From the NCBI GenBank assembly GCA_003255025.1, contig QANY01007271.1, positions 434,001 to 498,000 of the forward strand: a stretch of DNA of 64,000 nucleotides. The letters run 5' to 3'. Origin of the DNA: Datisca glomerata (taxonomy: Eukaryota > Streptophyta > Magnoliopsida > Cucurbitales > Datiscaceae). The translations under genes and the position numbers were made by a program. The notes below the pieces were generated by a model. The model saw nothing but the letters and a program-made list of their open reading frames with translations, searched no databases and had not been told where the DNA came from. How positions within the stretch are numbered: the first letter of the stretch is position 1; every line of letters begins with the position of its first letter. This document shows, piece after piece, positions 1 through 15,332 of the stretch.

Positions 1-349
1 CTAGCTCTCATTTGACTTTTTAGTTGATAGTTGGTTAGTGTCTGGTTGTTGTGCAATTAATATGGGTAATTACTCTTCATAAACCATCCTTAAAAATCAA
101 ATTTTCACTCAACTAAACACATTCTCATTAATTCTAAATTGCTCTAAACTTAAAATACACTTGCTCCTTCAATTATTTGTTTGGATCATCAATTTTTGAC
201 TCCAACTAAACAATCAGCTACACCGAAAAGGTAATGTTAGTTTAATTTTCTTTATTTTTTTTAAGATTATGTGTAAGTTAGATGATTAATGAGTAGTTAT
301 CATCAACTTTTTAAACTTTTTTTTTCAATATAGTTAAGCATCTTCAAAG
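1..349. other. AT-rich flank, no gene seen
   Basis: This stretch is AT-rich and has short poly-T runs and stops in every frame. I see no coding, RNA or transposon-end signal in it. It lies directly upstream of the first in-frame ATG of the FAR1-like relic. Confidence 0.5.
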
Positions 350-2513
350 ATGAGTCATCTTGATGTATCCATAAATCAGGGTGAGACAATACACGACCGG
401 GTTCATCCATATTAGCAAACTTATGAAATGAGGATGTCGTTGATAGAAAATTTGATACATTACAAGAGGTCGAAGATTTCTACTATACATACGCAGCCGA
501 TGTTGGGTTCAGTGTACGAAAATATGATAAACACAAGAACAAAGAGGGAGAAACTGTGTTACGGAGATGGGTTTGCTCAAAAGGAGTTCGAGAGGAAATA
601 TATATGGGTAGAGAGGACACTAAACGAGAACTAAGAGGCTTGACGAGGATGGATTGTCGTGCTTGTTTTTGGTGGACTTGGATAAGAAGATGAAAAAATA
701 GGTCGTTAAAGATTTTAAAGCTAAGTACAGTCATCCCACTGCCTCATCACAGGACGTGCCCTTTCTTCGATCCAATAGAGCAGTGAATGAAGCGGACATG
801 GCTCAGGCAACATGATTGCATAATGTTGGTGTCAGGCTAAGCCAAGTGTTTGATTTCATGGTTGACCAAGCAGATAGTTACGAGAATGTGGGGTTCTTAA
901 GGACGGATCTCTACAATAAGATGGACAAGCAACAAAAGTTACAAGTATGGAAACTGATTTAGAGGCAACTATTTCTTTTTTACGGAAAAGTTGGAGATGG
1001 ATTCGAATATGTATTACAAATAAAATATTGACACGGATAATCGTTTGGCAAATTTTTTCTGGGCAGACTCGACGTGCTAAGTTGACTATCACTATTTTCG
1101 GTGATGTTTCAGCATTTCATACGACCTATAGGACGAATGCACACAAGAAACCGCTCGTGATTTTCCTTGTCATGAACAATCACTACAAGACCACATTATT
1201 TGGTTGCATGTTATTGGTTGATGAGACTGTGGGAACCTATCAATGGGTGTAGAGGACTTTCTTGGATGGCATGAAAAACAAGATGCCTCAATCATTCATT
1301 ATAGATGGCGATAAGGTGATGCGTAAAGCAATAAAAACGGTACTCCCCAATTGTAATCATCGGCTTTGTGCATGACATATTGACCAAAATGCCCAATCAA
1401 ACGTGCATAACCCAAAATTTCTACAGGCTTTCATGACAGTCATGTTTGATGTCCTCAATGAGGAAGAGTTCGAAGAGGAATGAGATCTTTTGATAGAGCC
1501 ATTTGACCTTAGGAAAAGCAAATGGGTAGAACGTATGTATGCAAGGCATGAACGCTGGGCAGAGGCCTTCCAACATAGAAAATTATTAGCGTTCATGAGA
1601 ATGACGCAATGGTCTGAAGGTATGAATGCATATCTCTACCGATTCATTAAACGTCAATCTAAACTATTTGAATTCGTGCTACAATTTGATCGAGTATTGG
1701 CACGTATTCGACGTGAGTAGAGGTTGGATGATTTTAAGTTGATAAATGAAATGCATGTACTTCAGACACTTGCGTGCGTTAGAGCAACATGCGGCAAATG
1801 TGTTCACACATAAACTGTTAAAATGTGTGCGTAAGGAGATTATGGGTTAGGTATCATTTATATTTTGTGCTTTAACACATGATGGGGAGGCTTGAAATTA
1901 TTGTTGGTCGAGTTTGGGGTGCCGAACGATTCATACATAGTGACACGAAACCAACCACTTGATACGCTAAAGTGTAGTTATGACAAGTTTGAATCAGTTG
2001 AGATACCGTATCATCATATGTTCACTGTTATGATAGTTGAACATATGCAAGAGATCCCAAGCACATGCATACTAGACCGTGGCAAATCACTGTGAAGAGT
2101 AATATGCTACAGGCCAGGTCAAGTCGTTCTCATCTGGATACAGATGAGATAGTATTACTTTGGTACAATTCGATCCAACTAGCTGCCAAAAGACTTGCTC
2201 ACTTTGCGTCAAAGTTAAGTGAATGGTCGACTCGAGCCAAAATAGAGATTGAGATGTTATTTGCAAAATATGAGACGTTGTGGAATGAGAATGTAGAGAT
2301 TAAAAGAGGCCCCATTCAAGCCCCGATAAATTGTGAAGACAAAGCACAACCATGGTGACACCTTGAGTAAAGCACGACCAACCATCCGTCGATGTGACCA
2401 TTGTAAGAAACACTGGACATACCAAACGGACGTGTCCAGAATTACTGAGCGATGTGCATGTCACGATGCCAAACGATACTACTGATGATCTAGCACCATC
2501 TAATGTGTAAGGT
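350..2513 (+). pseudogene. Dead FAR1/FHY3-related (MULE-derived) transposase gene
   Basis: The pieces, in different forward frames, match the FAR1/FHY3/FRS family, which comes from Mutator-like transposases and acts in the nucleus. Around 485-650 is the N-terminal FAR1 DNA-binding domain, with VGFSVRK-like and RRWVCSK-like words. Around 1100-1460 is the MULE transposase core: GDVSAFHTTYRTNAHKKPL, then a FGCMLLVDETVGTYQWV segment. Around 1960-2030 is a SWIM zinc-finger region in which two expected cysteines read as tyrosine (KCSYDKF and IPYHHMF). Around 2386-2430 is a CCHC zinc knuckle broken by one extra A after the second cysteine. Stops and frame changes separate all the blocks, so no protein can be made. 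The ATG at 350 is the first in-frame start before the FAR1 domain. I cannot tell whether this was a mobile MULE or a domesticated FRS gene, because no terminal inverted repeats were found. Confidence 0.8.
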
Positions 2514-2895
2514 GAACACGCGACGGGGGTTTCCAGACAAGGTGCGTCCCACAAACAACCAACATTCTAATACCTATTCAATGTGCAAGGTGCGTACCAA
2601 GTCTCATTATTCAATCTATCTACATACCCACCACCATTCAACGCACAAGGTGGACACCCTATGTACAACACAAACATCCTATACTGGTACAATTTTCCAT
2701 ATTTTCCACCACAATAAATGTACATTTTGGAAGTTATTTTTCTGGTATTTAAGGGTTGGTGAAGAATTTGGTGAATTTTTTCTATTATTAGCTTTCTTTT
2801 ATCACACCACTATAATGTACTTTGTCTGCCCAAAAATTTTACTTAGGCTGAATTCGGTCTCCTTTCAAGGGTCTTTTCTTTGGTGATGGAAAATT
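2514..2895. other. Tail of the FAR1-like relic, no feature
   Basis: A forward frame stays open across much of this stretch, but it resembles no family and has low-complexity composition. It probably belongs to the 3' end or UTR of the dead FAR1-like gene. I see nothing else. Confidence 0.35.
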
Positions 2896-2924
2896 GAACA
2901 ATCACTGTACACCGAATAATATAA

Positions 2925-3182
2925 TAATCAATGTACACAATAACTTGCAAAAATATGATTATTTATATGTACACAATAATTCCACAAAAACTACTTTATG
3001 ATCACTAGACACAATAACTTCAAAAATCTACTTATATATTATTGTACACAATAATTCTGTAAAATCTATTTATCATCATTGTACACGCTAACTTACAAAA
3101 TCCTATTATTTATAGTTGAACGCAATAATATATAAAATCTGTTTATCATCCTTACACACAATAACTTACAAAATGATAAGAA
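2925..3182. repeat. Diverged tandem repeat, period about 37 bp
   Basis: About seven imperfect units carry the core ACACAATAA, followed by a CTTACAAAATC-like tail and a TTATCAT-like spacer. Cores recur near 2936, 2972, 3008, 3045, 3085, 3120 and 3160. The spacing of 35-40 bp and drifting sequence mark it as an old minisatellite. It is not coding. Confidence 0.75.
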
Positions 3183-3830
3183 AAATGCTGCAATTTGGAG
3201 GGGAAATAGTGAACTAAAATTCATCTAGAATTCACATAGAAACATAAATGGGAAATGGACATTTTTGTTCTTTTTTGTCTGATCAAGAAAACTTCATTTT
3301 AACCAAAATGACCTTCTAAATTCAAGTATCAGCTAGCAGCAAAGAGAGAACAAAAATTTGACAAAGACTTATCATAAAATGTACATTTATGGTTTTGGTA
3401 AATAAAAAAAAGAACTATTCCCTAACCTCACAGCTCAAGATACCTTTCTAGAATATATTAAAGACATATTTATAAATCGATTAGTGTTCATAGATTTAAA
3501 GTGGATTTTATAGAGCATTCTCAATTCGGTATTATTTTTAGAAAAGAAAAATAGGTTTTGTAAATTGTATATAATCAAGTCATTCATTCTCCATTTATGG
3601 TGAAGACACATGCTTGTGATTCTAATTAGTATTCAAATTATCTTGAGTTTAAAATAGCTGTCATCTACTATTTTTTTTATCTAATTCTATGAAGGCACAT
3701 GACATTTCGTCTTCTTCCCTACTAGACTTCTTCTCCAACCCGACTCCTGCAAAAACCTACAAGCCAACTCATTTCTCTGCGAGTCTTATTTTCTATCCAA
3801 CAAATCATAAATCAAGTATTAAATAGACAT
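3183..3830. other. Intergenic AT-rich stretch
   Basis: Stops occur in all frames and no known domain words, transposon ends or RNA features are visible. It separates the 37-bp minisatellite from the CTAAATCAA repeat block. Confidence 0.4.
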
Positions 3831-3834
3831 AGAC

Positions 3835-4015
3835 TAAATCAAACAAAGCCTAAATCAAACCTAAATCAAGCCTAAATCAAACCTAAATCAAGCCTAAATC
3901 AAGCTATACCTTAAATCTAAACAGAGCCAGAATCTAAACAGAGCCTAAATCAAACCTTAAATCAAGCCCTGAGTCTAAATATACCTAAATCTAAATAGAG
4001 CCTAAATCAAAGTAG
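3835..4015. repeat. CCTAAATCAA(G/A) short tandem repeat
   Basis: A roughly 10-11 bp unit, CCTAAATCAAA or CCTAAATCAAG, is repeated at least a dozen times, with variants such as CTAAATCTAAACAGAG. It resembles the plant telomere word CCCTAAA in composition but is not that repeat. It looks like slippage-derived minisatellite DNA. Confidence 0.8.
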
Positions 4016-4035
4016 ACTAGATGGAGAACAATGAG

Positions 4036-4134
4036 AGAGAGAGAGATATCAGTCCAAGCTAACAGAGAAAAATGAGAGAGAGAGAGCAATCTAGGAGGCT
4101 AGACGTTGACAGAGAAAATGAGTGAGAGAGAAAG

Positions 4135-4201
<67 letters not shown>

Positions 4202-4300
4202 ATGGGCTGAGAGATTAGAGAATATTATCGTGAGAACACGGCTGGTGAACGTAGAGAGAGAGAGAGAAGGAGAGAGAGAGAGGGGGGAGCCGACAATGGA
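4036..4300. repeat. GA and TA microsatellites
   Basis: Short GAGA blocks near 4036 and 4074 are followed by a (TA)n run near 4135-4156. This passes directly into a long (GA)n run to about 4196, with further GA blocks near 4252-4283. The apparent reading frames here encode only simple repeats and were not called. Confidence 0.9.
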
Positions 4301-4689
4301 GAGAGCCTGGGCTACGAAGAGAGAGCGCCTGAAGTTTACTTGATAGAGAGTTGAAGATCGGGAGTGAAAATTGCGTGCCCTAGACTGTGAAGCTCGATGG
4401 AAAAATGTGAAGGTCGAAGAAAAAATGTGAAGCTCGGAGAGAAACCTATTCAATATGTAAAGTTTAATTTTTTGATCTAACGTCTATGTGTCTCCTTACC
4501 TGATCTCACGGTTAAGAAGACTTTCAACATCAATACCAGACTTTTTTTTCCCACCTTAGAGATGGATCCCCATTTACAAACTAAGATGGGATGGGAGGAG
4601 CGGATTTTTGAGTATTTTAATGTTATTCACACTCACTCTCACTGCATAGCTTCCTCTCTCTCTCTGTAAAGTACACACAGACATCACAT

Positions 4690-5240
4690 AACCGAGCAAG
4701 ATGTTCCGGAAGGTCTAAACGAGAACGCAATCAACTGGATAAAAGGTATGGATGGTATTCTCTGAAGGAAACGAGGATAAAATGAATGACCCCCCCCTCC
4801 CCCTAATTTGCCAGATTTTCAAGTAGATTTTACCAAGGTGATGGTTGTGGGTTTTTATTCATCTGCCTCCTTAAAATTCCATTCTGGGTTGCTTGCTCCT
4901 CATAGTTTGGTGTCCCCATGCTTGGATGAAGACGAATATGATGAAAATTATGAAATGATGCGAGTGTAGCTTCTGTACCAAATGACGAATTTGGGGTTTA
5001 CTCTGAGGAAGAGGTTCTTGGGCCAAATGACATTGATTTTCTTTGAGAAGTCGACTGTTCAGTGAGATAATGAAGAAATGTTTGTTATAAATCTTCTTCA
5101 AATTATAATGCGAGTAAAATTTCAGAGAGCCGCCTTGGATCTGTTGTCAATAGAGGGCCTTTGAAGGAAAGGCTTCTTCGTTTTTGACGAATAGATTTAC
5201 CCTGCAATGAAGCCGTCTTTTGCGAAAATGATTTTATCCA
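4690..5240 (+). pseudogene. Fragment of a decayed gene, family not recognised
   Basis: Several short forward stretches read like real protein but lie in different frames with stops between them. Examples are VPEGLNENAINWIK near 4705-4745, an acidic CLDEDEYDENYEMM near 4920-4965, EFGVYSEEEVLGPNDIDF near 4985-5040 and SRLGSVVNRGPLKERLLRF near 5125-5185. The order and acidic character suggest one ancestral protein on the same strand as the katanin relic. I do not recognise the family. A donor-like GT follows the first block, so introns may remain. It could be a partial duplicate rather than a whole dead gene. Confidence 0.45.
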
Positions 5241-5901
5241 TGTGAAAATTTCTACCTTTGTTTTGGAATATTTTCTAAAACTACTTTATTTTCGGATTTT
5301 TTCTTTAAAGGTACCTTGAAAGTATCATAATCCCGGGGAGAAGCCATCAAAATTGCTATTGGAAGTAAGTTATTTTTATTGGATTTGCAATGTCTCTTTT
5401 GGTTCAACTGTAGATGAGAACAACATGTTTGATTGGATCGCTGGTAAAAAAATCAACTATCAAAAGAGAGAACTAATTCTAATTAGATCATTGTTTACAA
5501 TTTTTTAATAGACGAACATGGTTTAGTTTCGACATTAAGATTTAGTTTCGACATTAAGATATGGGTAGTTGGTTAAAACTTCATACCTATATCAGAAGAG
5601 TTCGAGTTATATTCTACATTTCTAGAAAATTATGTGGGCCTACATTAATAACAACCAGTAATCATCGAGGACAAAGCCACACAAAGAAGAAAAATTATCA
5701 GCAATAATGGTGACGACGTGACTCTTCCATTTCAGCTCCTTCCATTCGCGCGGTCAGTGGCAGAGCTCACTGCTTCCTCGACCTTGGAATACAGAGTGTT
5801 TTCATCGGAGAGAAAGTATCAGTATGAGAGAGCTTTCTACTTCTATATGAATTGTGTATCATTGGTTCTGATTCTTCCGTAAGCCCTGAAAGTTTGAGAA
5901 A
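5241..5901. other. Former promoter and 5' UTR of the katanin relic
   Basis: No open frame of note is present. The last 200 bases are less AT-rich and would have held the promoter and leader of the KTN1 relic starting at 5902. A 20-bp direct repeat (TTTAGTTTCGACATTAAGAT) sits near 5522-5560. Confidence 0.4.
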
Positions 5902-8973
<3,072 letters not shown>

Positions 8974-9988
8974 TTATCAAGCCACTGCCATAGAAACGGG
9001 ATATATTTTCTCTGACTGCTCGAGTTTACCAGTCATTGAGCCAAATATATTCCTAGGGGATATCTGTGATTCTGTCTTTATGGCAGCTGATTATTTTAAA
9101 GCAAATTTATATAATTCTTTATTGTATCCTACTATTTTGTACCTTTAATCGCTGGTTAGTGTAAATATATCATTTTAGCTAGCAAAAACGAAAAAACCGG
9201 AATTACACTATCAGGCTATATACCGTACATAAATGTCTTTTCTTTTTTTGATAGAATACTCATACATAATGCCTTCATCGTCCTTATGATTCTTACTTTC
9301 TAATATAGTTGGTTGGTATGCATTAAATGTATCATTATGTGGTATGTCCTCAATTCAATATACCTATTGGAAGGTGCAGCTATATAGCTTTGGGCTAAGA
9401 AGTCATGTTGAAGGTTAGTTTACAATGTCAATAGATATAATTATTGGCCTTGAAAGTTGTTTGTTGTTTGTGGTAGAGTCGAGGACCCATTTATTTCCTG
9501 TATCTCTCAACTACCTTTTGTTGCTTTTCCCAACCCTAATTTGGTTTCTAAATTACTAAAACCCTCCCCCGACTAAGGTGCACGTGGCTACCCATTGACA
9601 TGTTAGTAGCTTTACAATTTCTCCTTTCCCATTGTAACTAGAAACGAAAATACATATGCTGCTGCTTATTTTGTTTTTCTTTCTCTTTGTTAACATATGC
9701 TCTGCTTATACAGTACAGCATCCTTTTTAAAAACGCAAGTTGGTATTACTTGGTAGTATTTATTGGTTTGTGTTTGTCATTATTTAATTTTTATATTTAT
9801 TTTAAATTGCTTTCCTATTTTTCTGTCGAAGCTCGACTCAAATAAAGGAAAAAGAGAAATAATGTTTGTAGTTTGTTGATTGCTCTGGTCCCCCGGTAAG
9901 AGTGTTACTAGCTATTAAATGCTTCTCAACATCTTCTTCTGAACTAGTTGTACCCACCTTAGGAGTTTCTCCTTGTCCATCCAAAATC
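8974..9988. other. Intergenic: KTN1 3' flank and EGF-like gene promoter
   Basis: The stretch holds no supported gene. Its left part is the former 3' UTR of the katanin relic. Its last few hundred bases must contain the promoter and leader of the EGF-like gene, since that gene's signal-peptide ATG is at 9989. I could not pick one convincing TATA box. Confidence 0.4.
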
Positions 9989-10382
9989 ATGGAGAGGTTC
10001 AATTTGAACTTTATTGCCATTTCTTTTCAACTCTTTATGTTCACCTTGTTGACCAACAATCTTGCAGTGTTTTCTACAGAGCTGATGTCAAATCCATTAC
10101 AAAGTATAAAATAATTATCTTAGACATTTTCTTGTGTTTTACTTTGTTATTGTTTTTTGTGTTTTGGGGTATAAAGTGGGGTTTGAATTATGATTGTTCC
10201 GTGGATATTAAACGTTCTTGGTTTGTGCGCAGGTGTTGTATGTTCACTCGTTAATTGTGGACAAGGAACATGTAAGGCTTCTAATGCTTCGTTGCTTGGC
10301 TTTGACTGTGAGTGTAATTCTGGTTGGAAAAAGCCCCAGCTTGGTCCTTTCAGTTTCCCTTCTTGCGTAATTCCTAATTGTG

Positions 10383-10432
<50 letters not shown>

Positions 10433-12579
10433 ATGTACGATTGTGTCTATGGTAAGCCCATGCATCAATCTGCAAAGGTAGTAAATGTTTGTTTTGATCG
10501 GCGTAATACAGTCTTTGATAGCTGGCTTCAATCCATATGCCTATTTCATCGGTCATTTACTTATGCTGAATATACACGTCCGATGGCCTTTATGTCTCTA
10601 TGTCTGCCTTCTGGTACATTTGTAAGGGGTGCTTTTGGTTCTTGAATCTTTTAAGGATTTTTTTTCTTTTTCTTTTAGGGGGTTGGGGTAGTAGGTGGGT
10701 TGTAAATGACTTTTAAGCTTTATTATAAGATAGAACATTCTTGTCATGACAAGGTTGTGAAGATTAAAGAATTAAGAATAAGACAGAAAAGATATTTAAC
10801 TGCTGCCTCTTGTTTTAATATATCAGATGAAAAGTAAGTTATGCTTTTAGTCATGGGAAAGGTTAACTGCAAAACTAAATAACTTAAAATGGATAGAAAA
10901 AATTGTAATAATGAAGTATATTATGGCTATTGTCAAGTGGTATTTCTTCATTGATTAAGCTGATTTCCGTTTTTTCTCCCATTTTCTCTTGTCATTGATT
11001 TATTAGTTTCAAATTTAGGTGACACAATGTATATGATTATATGGTTAATACAGTTATCAAAATTGCATTTTCCCCCTTTTGAGGTAGGTGGTTGGAAGAA
11101 ATTATAAAAAAAACCATAGTTATAGCTATTGAATACATGAGTGATTTATTCTTGTCCAATTTCCATAATTATTTGTTATGGCTATTTTTCTATTATTCAG
11201 ATTTCAGACAACAAAGGAAAATGGTTTTTGGGTTATTTCATTCAAAAGGGAAAACTAGTATATGGTGGTTGTGAAGCAATACTAATAGACTTACGAGAGG
11301 AAAAAATAAGTTTATATTCATAATTTACTTTGTTATGTTTGGATCTTGAAAATTATTGAAGAAATGAAATAGAAATGTGAAAGATTACATTTTTATTGTT
11401 TCGAGTCTTTGGAATATGTGAAGGAAAATAGTGATATGAATGATTTACTATGCTAGTAATTTCCTTCATTTTTTCTCTACTTCCACTTCCTTTTCCTCGT
11501 ATTTTCCTCTTCTTTCATATTTTTTAAGATTCAAACATAACCTTAAGCTAGATTTGTTGGAAAATACAGACGGAAGGACATTTTCTAAGATTAAGCAAAC
11601 GAGGTGTTTTTTCTTCAAAAAATATAGTACAAGGGGGTGTGTAAGTGTAAGTGCATACATGGGTGTGTGTACACTGTTAACCCTTTTAATATAGGGGTAG
11701 TAATTAAATAATATTCCATTTTTTCATTGATAAAATATTCCATTTTTTCATTGATAAAATATTCCATTTTTTCATTCGTTATAGAATCTCCGTAGCTGCC
11801 CAAAGATATCAAATCCCAACAGTAAATGACATAAATTATAATTGATGAAATTGCAGGCACAGTAGATTTGAATTGTGGCAATGCAGCAGTTCCTCCACTA
11901 TTCCCACCATCAGCTCCTTTCACTTTTCCATCTCTAAATTTCTCAAACCGTATGTGTACTTAACAAATAACCCTTCTGCTCATCGCTTTATCTAATAGCT
12001 TGAGGATCTTAAATATGGACTATTTATCCATGTATTAGTGGTCTTTTAACAATGCCCGTGTTTGAAACCTGAATATTGTAAGTTGCAGCTTGTTCGCTTG
12101 TTTGGTGTGGTGATGGAAGCTGTGTGCCCAATGGAACTGCATACTCATGTCAATGTCATCAGGGCTCCACCAATTTACTGAATTCAACTGGTTTAGCATG
12201 CTTTAAACAATGTAAACTAATAATTTAGAGTTATATTTTGAAAAAAAAAATTTCTCTTGAAAATTTTCTTGCGTCGTGGTTCTTAAAAATCAGCCCTTTT
12301 TTCTCCCTTTCCAGGCTACCTTGGAGCAGACTGCAGAGCTCTTGAATTTGGACCACGAGCAACTCCACCGTCACCTGTTTTACAGAATATTGGTAAGTCA
12401 AAAAGGGTAGATATAGTTTTGTATATACATACATAACGGTAAAATGTTTTTAAGTAAATGTTAAATGTTATGTGACAGGATCATCTTCTGTTCCGAACTG
12501 TTCAAAGAATCTGATTCATTCCCTTGCCATAACATTGTTATTGTTAGCAGCAGAGCAGCGACAACGACGACGGCCCTAA
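9989..12579 (+). CDS. Secreted EGF-like cysteine-rich protein, possibly GPI-anchored
   Basis: Six exons (9989-10103, 10233-10379, 11857-11949, 12089-12211, 12315-12392, 12479-12579) have GT-AG borders, and every intron is in phase 1. They join to 218 codons plus stop. Residues 1-30 form a hydrophobic signal peptide (FIAISFQLFMFTLL). Two cysteine modules follow, CSLVNCGQGTCKASN and CSLVWCGDGSCVPNG, each continuing with an EGF-type CxC pattern (CECNSGW, CQCHQGS). A proline-rich link and several N-x-S/T sites fit an extracellular wall protein. The C-terminus has a hydrophobic stretch (SLAITLLLLAA) like a GPI signal, but it ends in the polar EQRQRRP, which is unusual. I chose the ATG at 9989 because it starts the signal peptide. 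The family resembles uncharacterised plant notch-like EGF proteins, and its function is unknown. Intron 2 is 1477 bp. Confidence 0.82.
10385..10428. repeat. (TC)22 microsatellite in intron 2
   Basis: There are 22 uninterrupted TC dinucleotides beginning four bases after the GTGAG of the intron 2 donor in the EGF-like gene. This pyrimidine tract lies next to a donor rather than an acceptor, and it is likely polymorphic in length. Confidence 0.97.
11711..11777. repeat. Three-copy 24-bp direct repeat in intron 2
   Basis: The unit ATATTCCATTTTTTCATTGA plus TAAA occurs twice in full and a third time in part, with almost no divergence. It lies about 80 bp before the exon 3 acceptor and suggests recent slippage. 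Confidence 0.9.
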
Positions 12580-14812
12580 CATGGATTTGAATTTGTTTAT
12601 TAGAATACATATTGTATATTGTTGTATTTCTCATTGGAATTCTAACAAGTAGACAATGTCTTCTTCTTATCTTTATATATCTTATTGCCAAATCATCAAC
12701 GATCAGAGCCTAATTGGAGTAGTATATAGTTGAGAAGTTTCATCAATTTTACTGTGTTTACAGAACAGAAATTTGTACAGTTAGGAGAAGATATAAGCAA
12801 AGACATCCCCTAATTAAGACAAATTTATGTGAAAATATGTTACATATTACATGATTGTAGCTAGAACATTAACATGGTTTCAAAATTCTTGCACCGCTAA
12901 TTTGTTTGGAGTTAATATTAAATTAGGCAACTATTATAATTTACATATAATCTTAATTTACTTCTCGAGGAGGCAAGTTACTTCTCGAGTCGAGGAGGCA
13001 AGTAATAAATTATCTCAGAAAAAGGAAGCAATCCTTAATTAAATAGTTTACATATATAATTTTAATTTACTTCTCACCTCCGAAAAGGGAAGCAATCTTT
13101 AATTATGAGGTACAATAATTCTGAGAAAGAATATCTCTTACGTTATTTGATATAGATTTATTATGAAGGTGTACTTATAAAAAATAATAATCTTAAGTTA
13201 CCATAAATCATTTTATAAATAATCATGTATAACTAAACATATTAATTATATATTATCATTAATTTAACTGTTTCAAAATGGATTGGACCAATTCAATTAG
13301 TCATGACCATTTTTTATTTTACAGACTAAAGGGCACCTAAAACTTTAGATTCTATTATCGTATATAGATGTTTAATAAGCTAAATCGCAGGCTCAAAACA
13401 GTTAGATATGACATCGTTGGTTAAAGTATAATTTTTCTGCTTATTCTTTCTACAACAAAAAGGGAAGGAATTTGTAATTATTCCTAGACAATAAGACAAG
13501 CTTACCACTGTGATATTATTATAGACATGACACAGTAAGAATTTGTAAATAAAGAAATATTCTGCTTTAATAAAATCAACAAAAAAAGCGGCTATATCTC
13601 TTAATTTTTCCAAAATTAAACAAGTTTGAATTCTTATAATTATAATTTTATTCACACCCCCAAAATCTCTACATATATCTATATTCTAATACGCTCATTG
13701 ATTTATTCTCCATACACTTTGCATATACATTGTTTTTACTTACGACCTTAAAATATATTTTTAAATTTTAACACACTAATTTAAAATTTGTAATTGTTTT
13801 CTATCTTTTCAGAAAAGATAGAGTTGAATCATATTTTCTTGACAAGAAAATAGTTAATATTAAGTCAATATGTAAAATTCATAATCATCATGTTCTTTGT
13901 AAAAGAAATTCAACTGGTTATTCTAGTTCAGTCCAGGTATTAGTGAACCTTTTAAATCAGTTTGATTACATCTTTTAGGTATTAACTGATTGAATTGACA
14001 GTGAACACCACTAAATTAGTTTTAGTTCAGTTTAGTTCAATTTGTTAGTATCTAAAAATCTACTCAAATTAATTTAATCAGTCATCATTTGCTGAGTTTG
14101 TTTTTCTTTGTAAAGAATTTTCCGTATTATGAATTTTATAGATTGATTTAAAATTACCTAACTCTTTGTTTATGTTTATTTTTCTTTTTATTATGTTTAT
14201 TAATGAGTTCAAAAAAGATTTGGTCAAGAAAATATGAATTCAGCGTTTGGTAAGAAAAGTAAATGGTTATTTGTAAATCTATACTCTTCTCATTTTGATT
14301 AAAGATTTTTATACGCCTTTTTTAAAATTCAGAATTTTACACCACTGAACCACCACAATCAATATAAAAAAAATTCTAACTCTCTCTTTCATCATCATTT
14401 CTTTCTCTTATCGTCATGCAAAGATCAAATCAATACCCACTCTCTCTTTCATCATCATTGTTTCCTCCATACTTTCTAGTTCATTTCTTCCATGATTTCC
14501 TATTCAACGAAGCAACGAAAGTTTGTTTCCTCCATACTTTCCTATTCTACGAAGTTCTTCTTCTCAATCGCACTGGTTTTGACCATAACATAGTCGTTTT
14601 TTTTTCTTGAGAAAACTTGAGGCTTGAGAAAATTTTATTTTTTCGTTTGGATTTTGTGAATTCTTTTACACTTCTTTAGATTAAGTTTGTTGATTAGATA
14701 TGTTTATTGATTGAAATTTAAGTAATTATAAACCGATGAGAGGTTCAAGATTGATTACTGTGTGAATGGTGTCAATTTCTGTATCTAAATTGCTCACTAA
14801 CAGGAGATAAAA
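12580..14812. other. Long AT-rich intergenic stretch
   Basis: No gene is supported. The first 150 bases are the EGF-like gene 3' UTR. A roughly 100-bp imperfect tandem duplication with CTTCTCGAGGAGGCAAG and AAGGAAGCAATC.TTAATTA words lies at about 12935-13105. A GTTCAGT/AACTGAT-rich segment near 13915-14060 recalls the subterminal repeats of hAT-type elements but has no clear ends. Confidence 0.45.
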
Positions 14813-14817
14813 ATAAT

Positions 14818-15324
14818 TACTTGAAAGGTTCAAGTAGTATTTTTTACTACTTAAACCTTTCAAGTAGTCACATGCTCTCTGTATAAATCACTACATAAAA
14901 CAAAATGAATACTTGAAGGGTTCCAGTAGCAAAAATTACTACTCAAACGCTTCAAGCAGTGATGAGTTTACTGCACAATAGATTTCATGAGAGAAAAAAC
15001 TGCTGTAAGAGTTCAAGTAATAAAAAATTACTACTTAAACCATTCAAGTAGTGACGAACTTACTGGACAACAGACTTCAAGAGAAAAAAATTACTTGAAG
15101 GGTTCAAGTATTAAAAATTACAACTTGAACCCTTCAAGTAGTTACATGCTCTCTGTATAAATCATTGCATGAAACAAAATGACTACTTGAAGGGTTCAAG
15201 TAGTCGTAAAACACTACTTGAACCCTTAAAGTAGTGACGAGCTTACTAGACAACAGACTTCAAGAGAATAAAAATTACTTGAAGGGTTCAAGTAGTTAAA
15301 AAATACTACTTGAACCCTTCAAGT
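14818..15324. repeat. Six-copy 91-bp array of nested hairpins
   Basis: Six hairpins start at about 14818, 14910, 15000, 15091, 15182 and 15275, with a period of 90-93 bp. Each has arms of about 20 bp, TACTTGAAGGGTTCAAGTAGT and its complement, around a short A/T loop. Each arm is itself a palindrome: ACTTGAA and TTCAAGT separated by three bases. Two spacer types alternate irregularly. Type A contains CATGCTCTCTGTATAAATCA, and type B contains TTACTGGACAACAGACTTCA. The order is 1-A-2-B-3-B-4-A-5-B-6. The arms are better conserved than the loops. Copy 6 runs directly into the inverted start of the 187-bp satellite. No coding frame exists. The function is unknown, and a foldback-element origin is possible. 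Confidence 0.9.
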
Positions 15325-15332
15325 TGTAGTCA

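Noticed and set aside
4091..4453. A 120-codon minus-strand open frame
   Set aside because: It encodes only serine/leucine repeats from GA and TA microsatellites.
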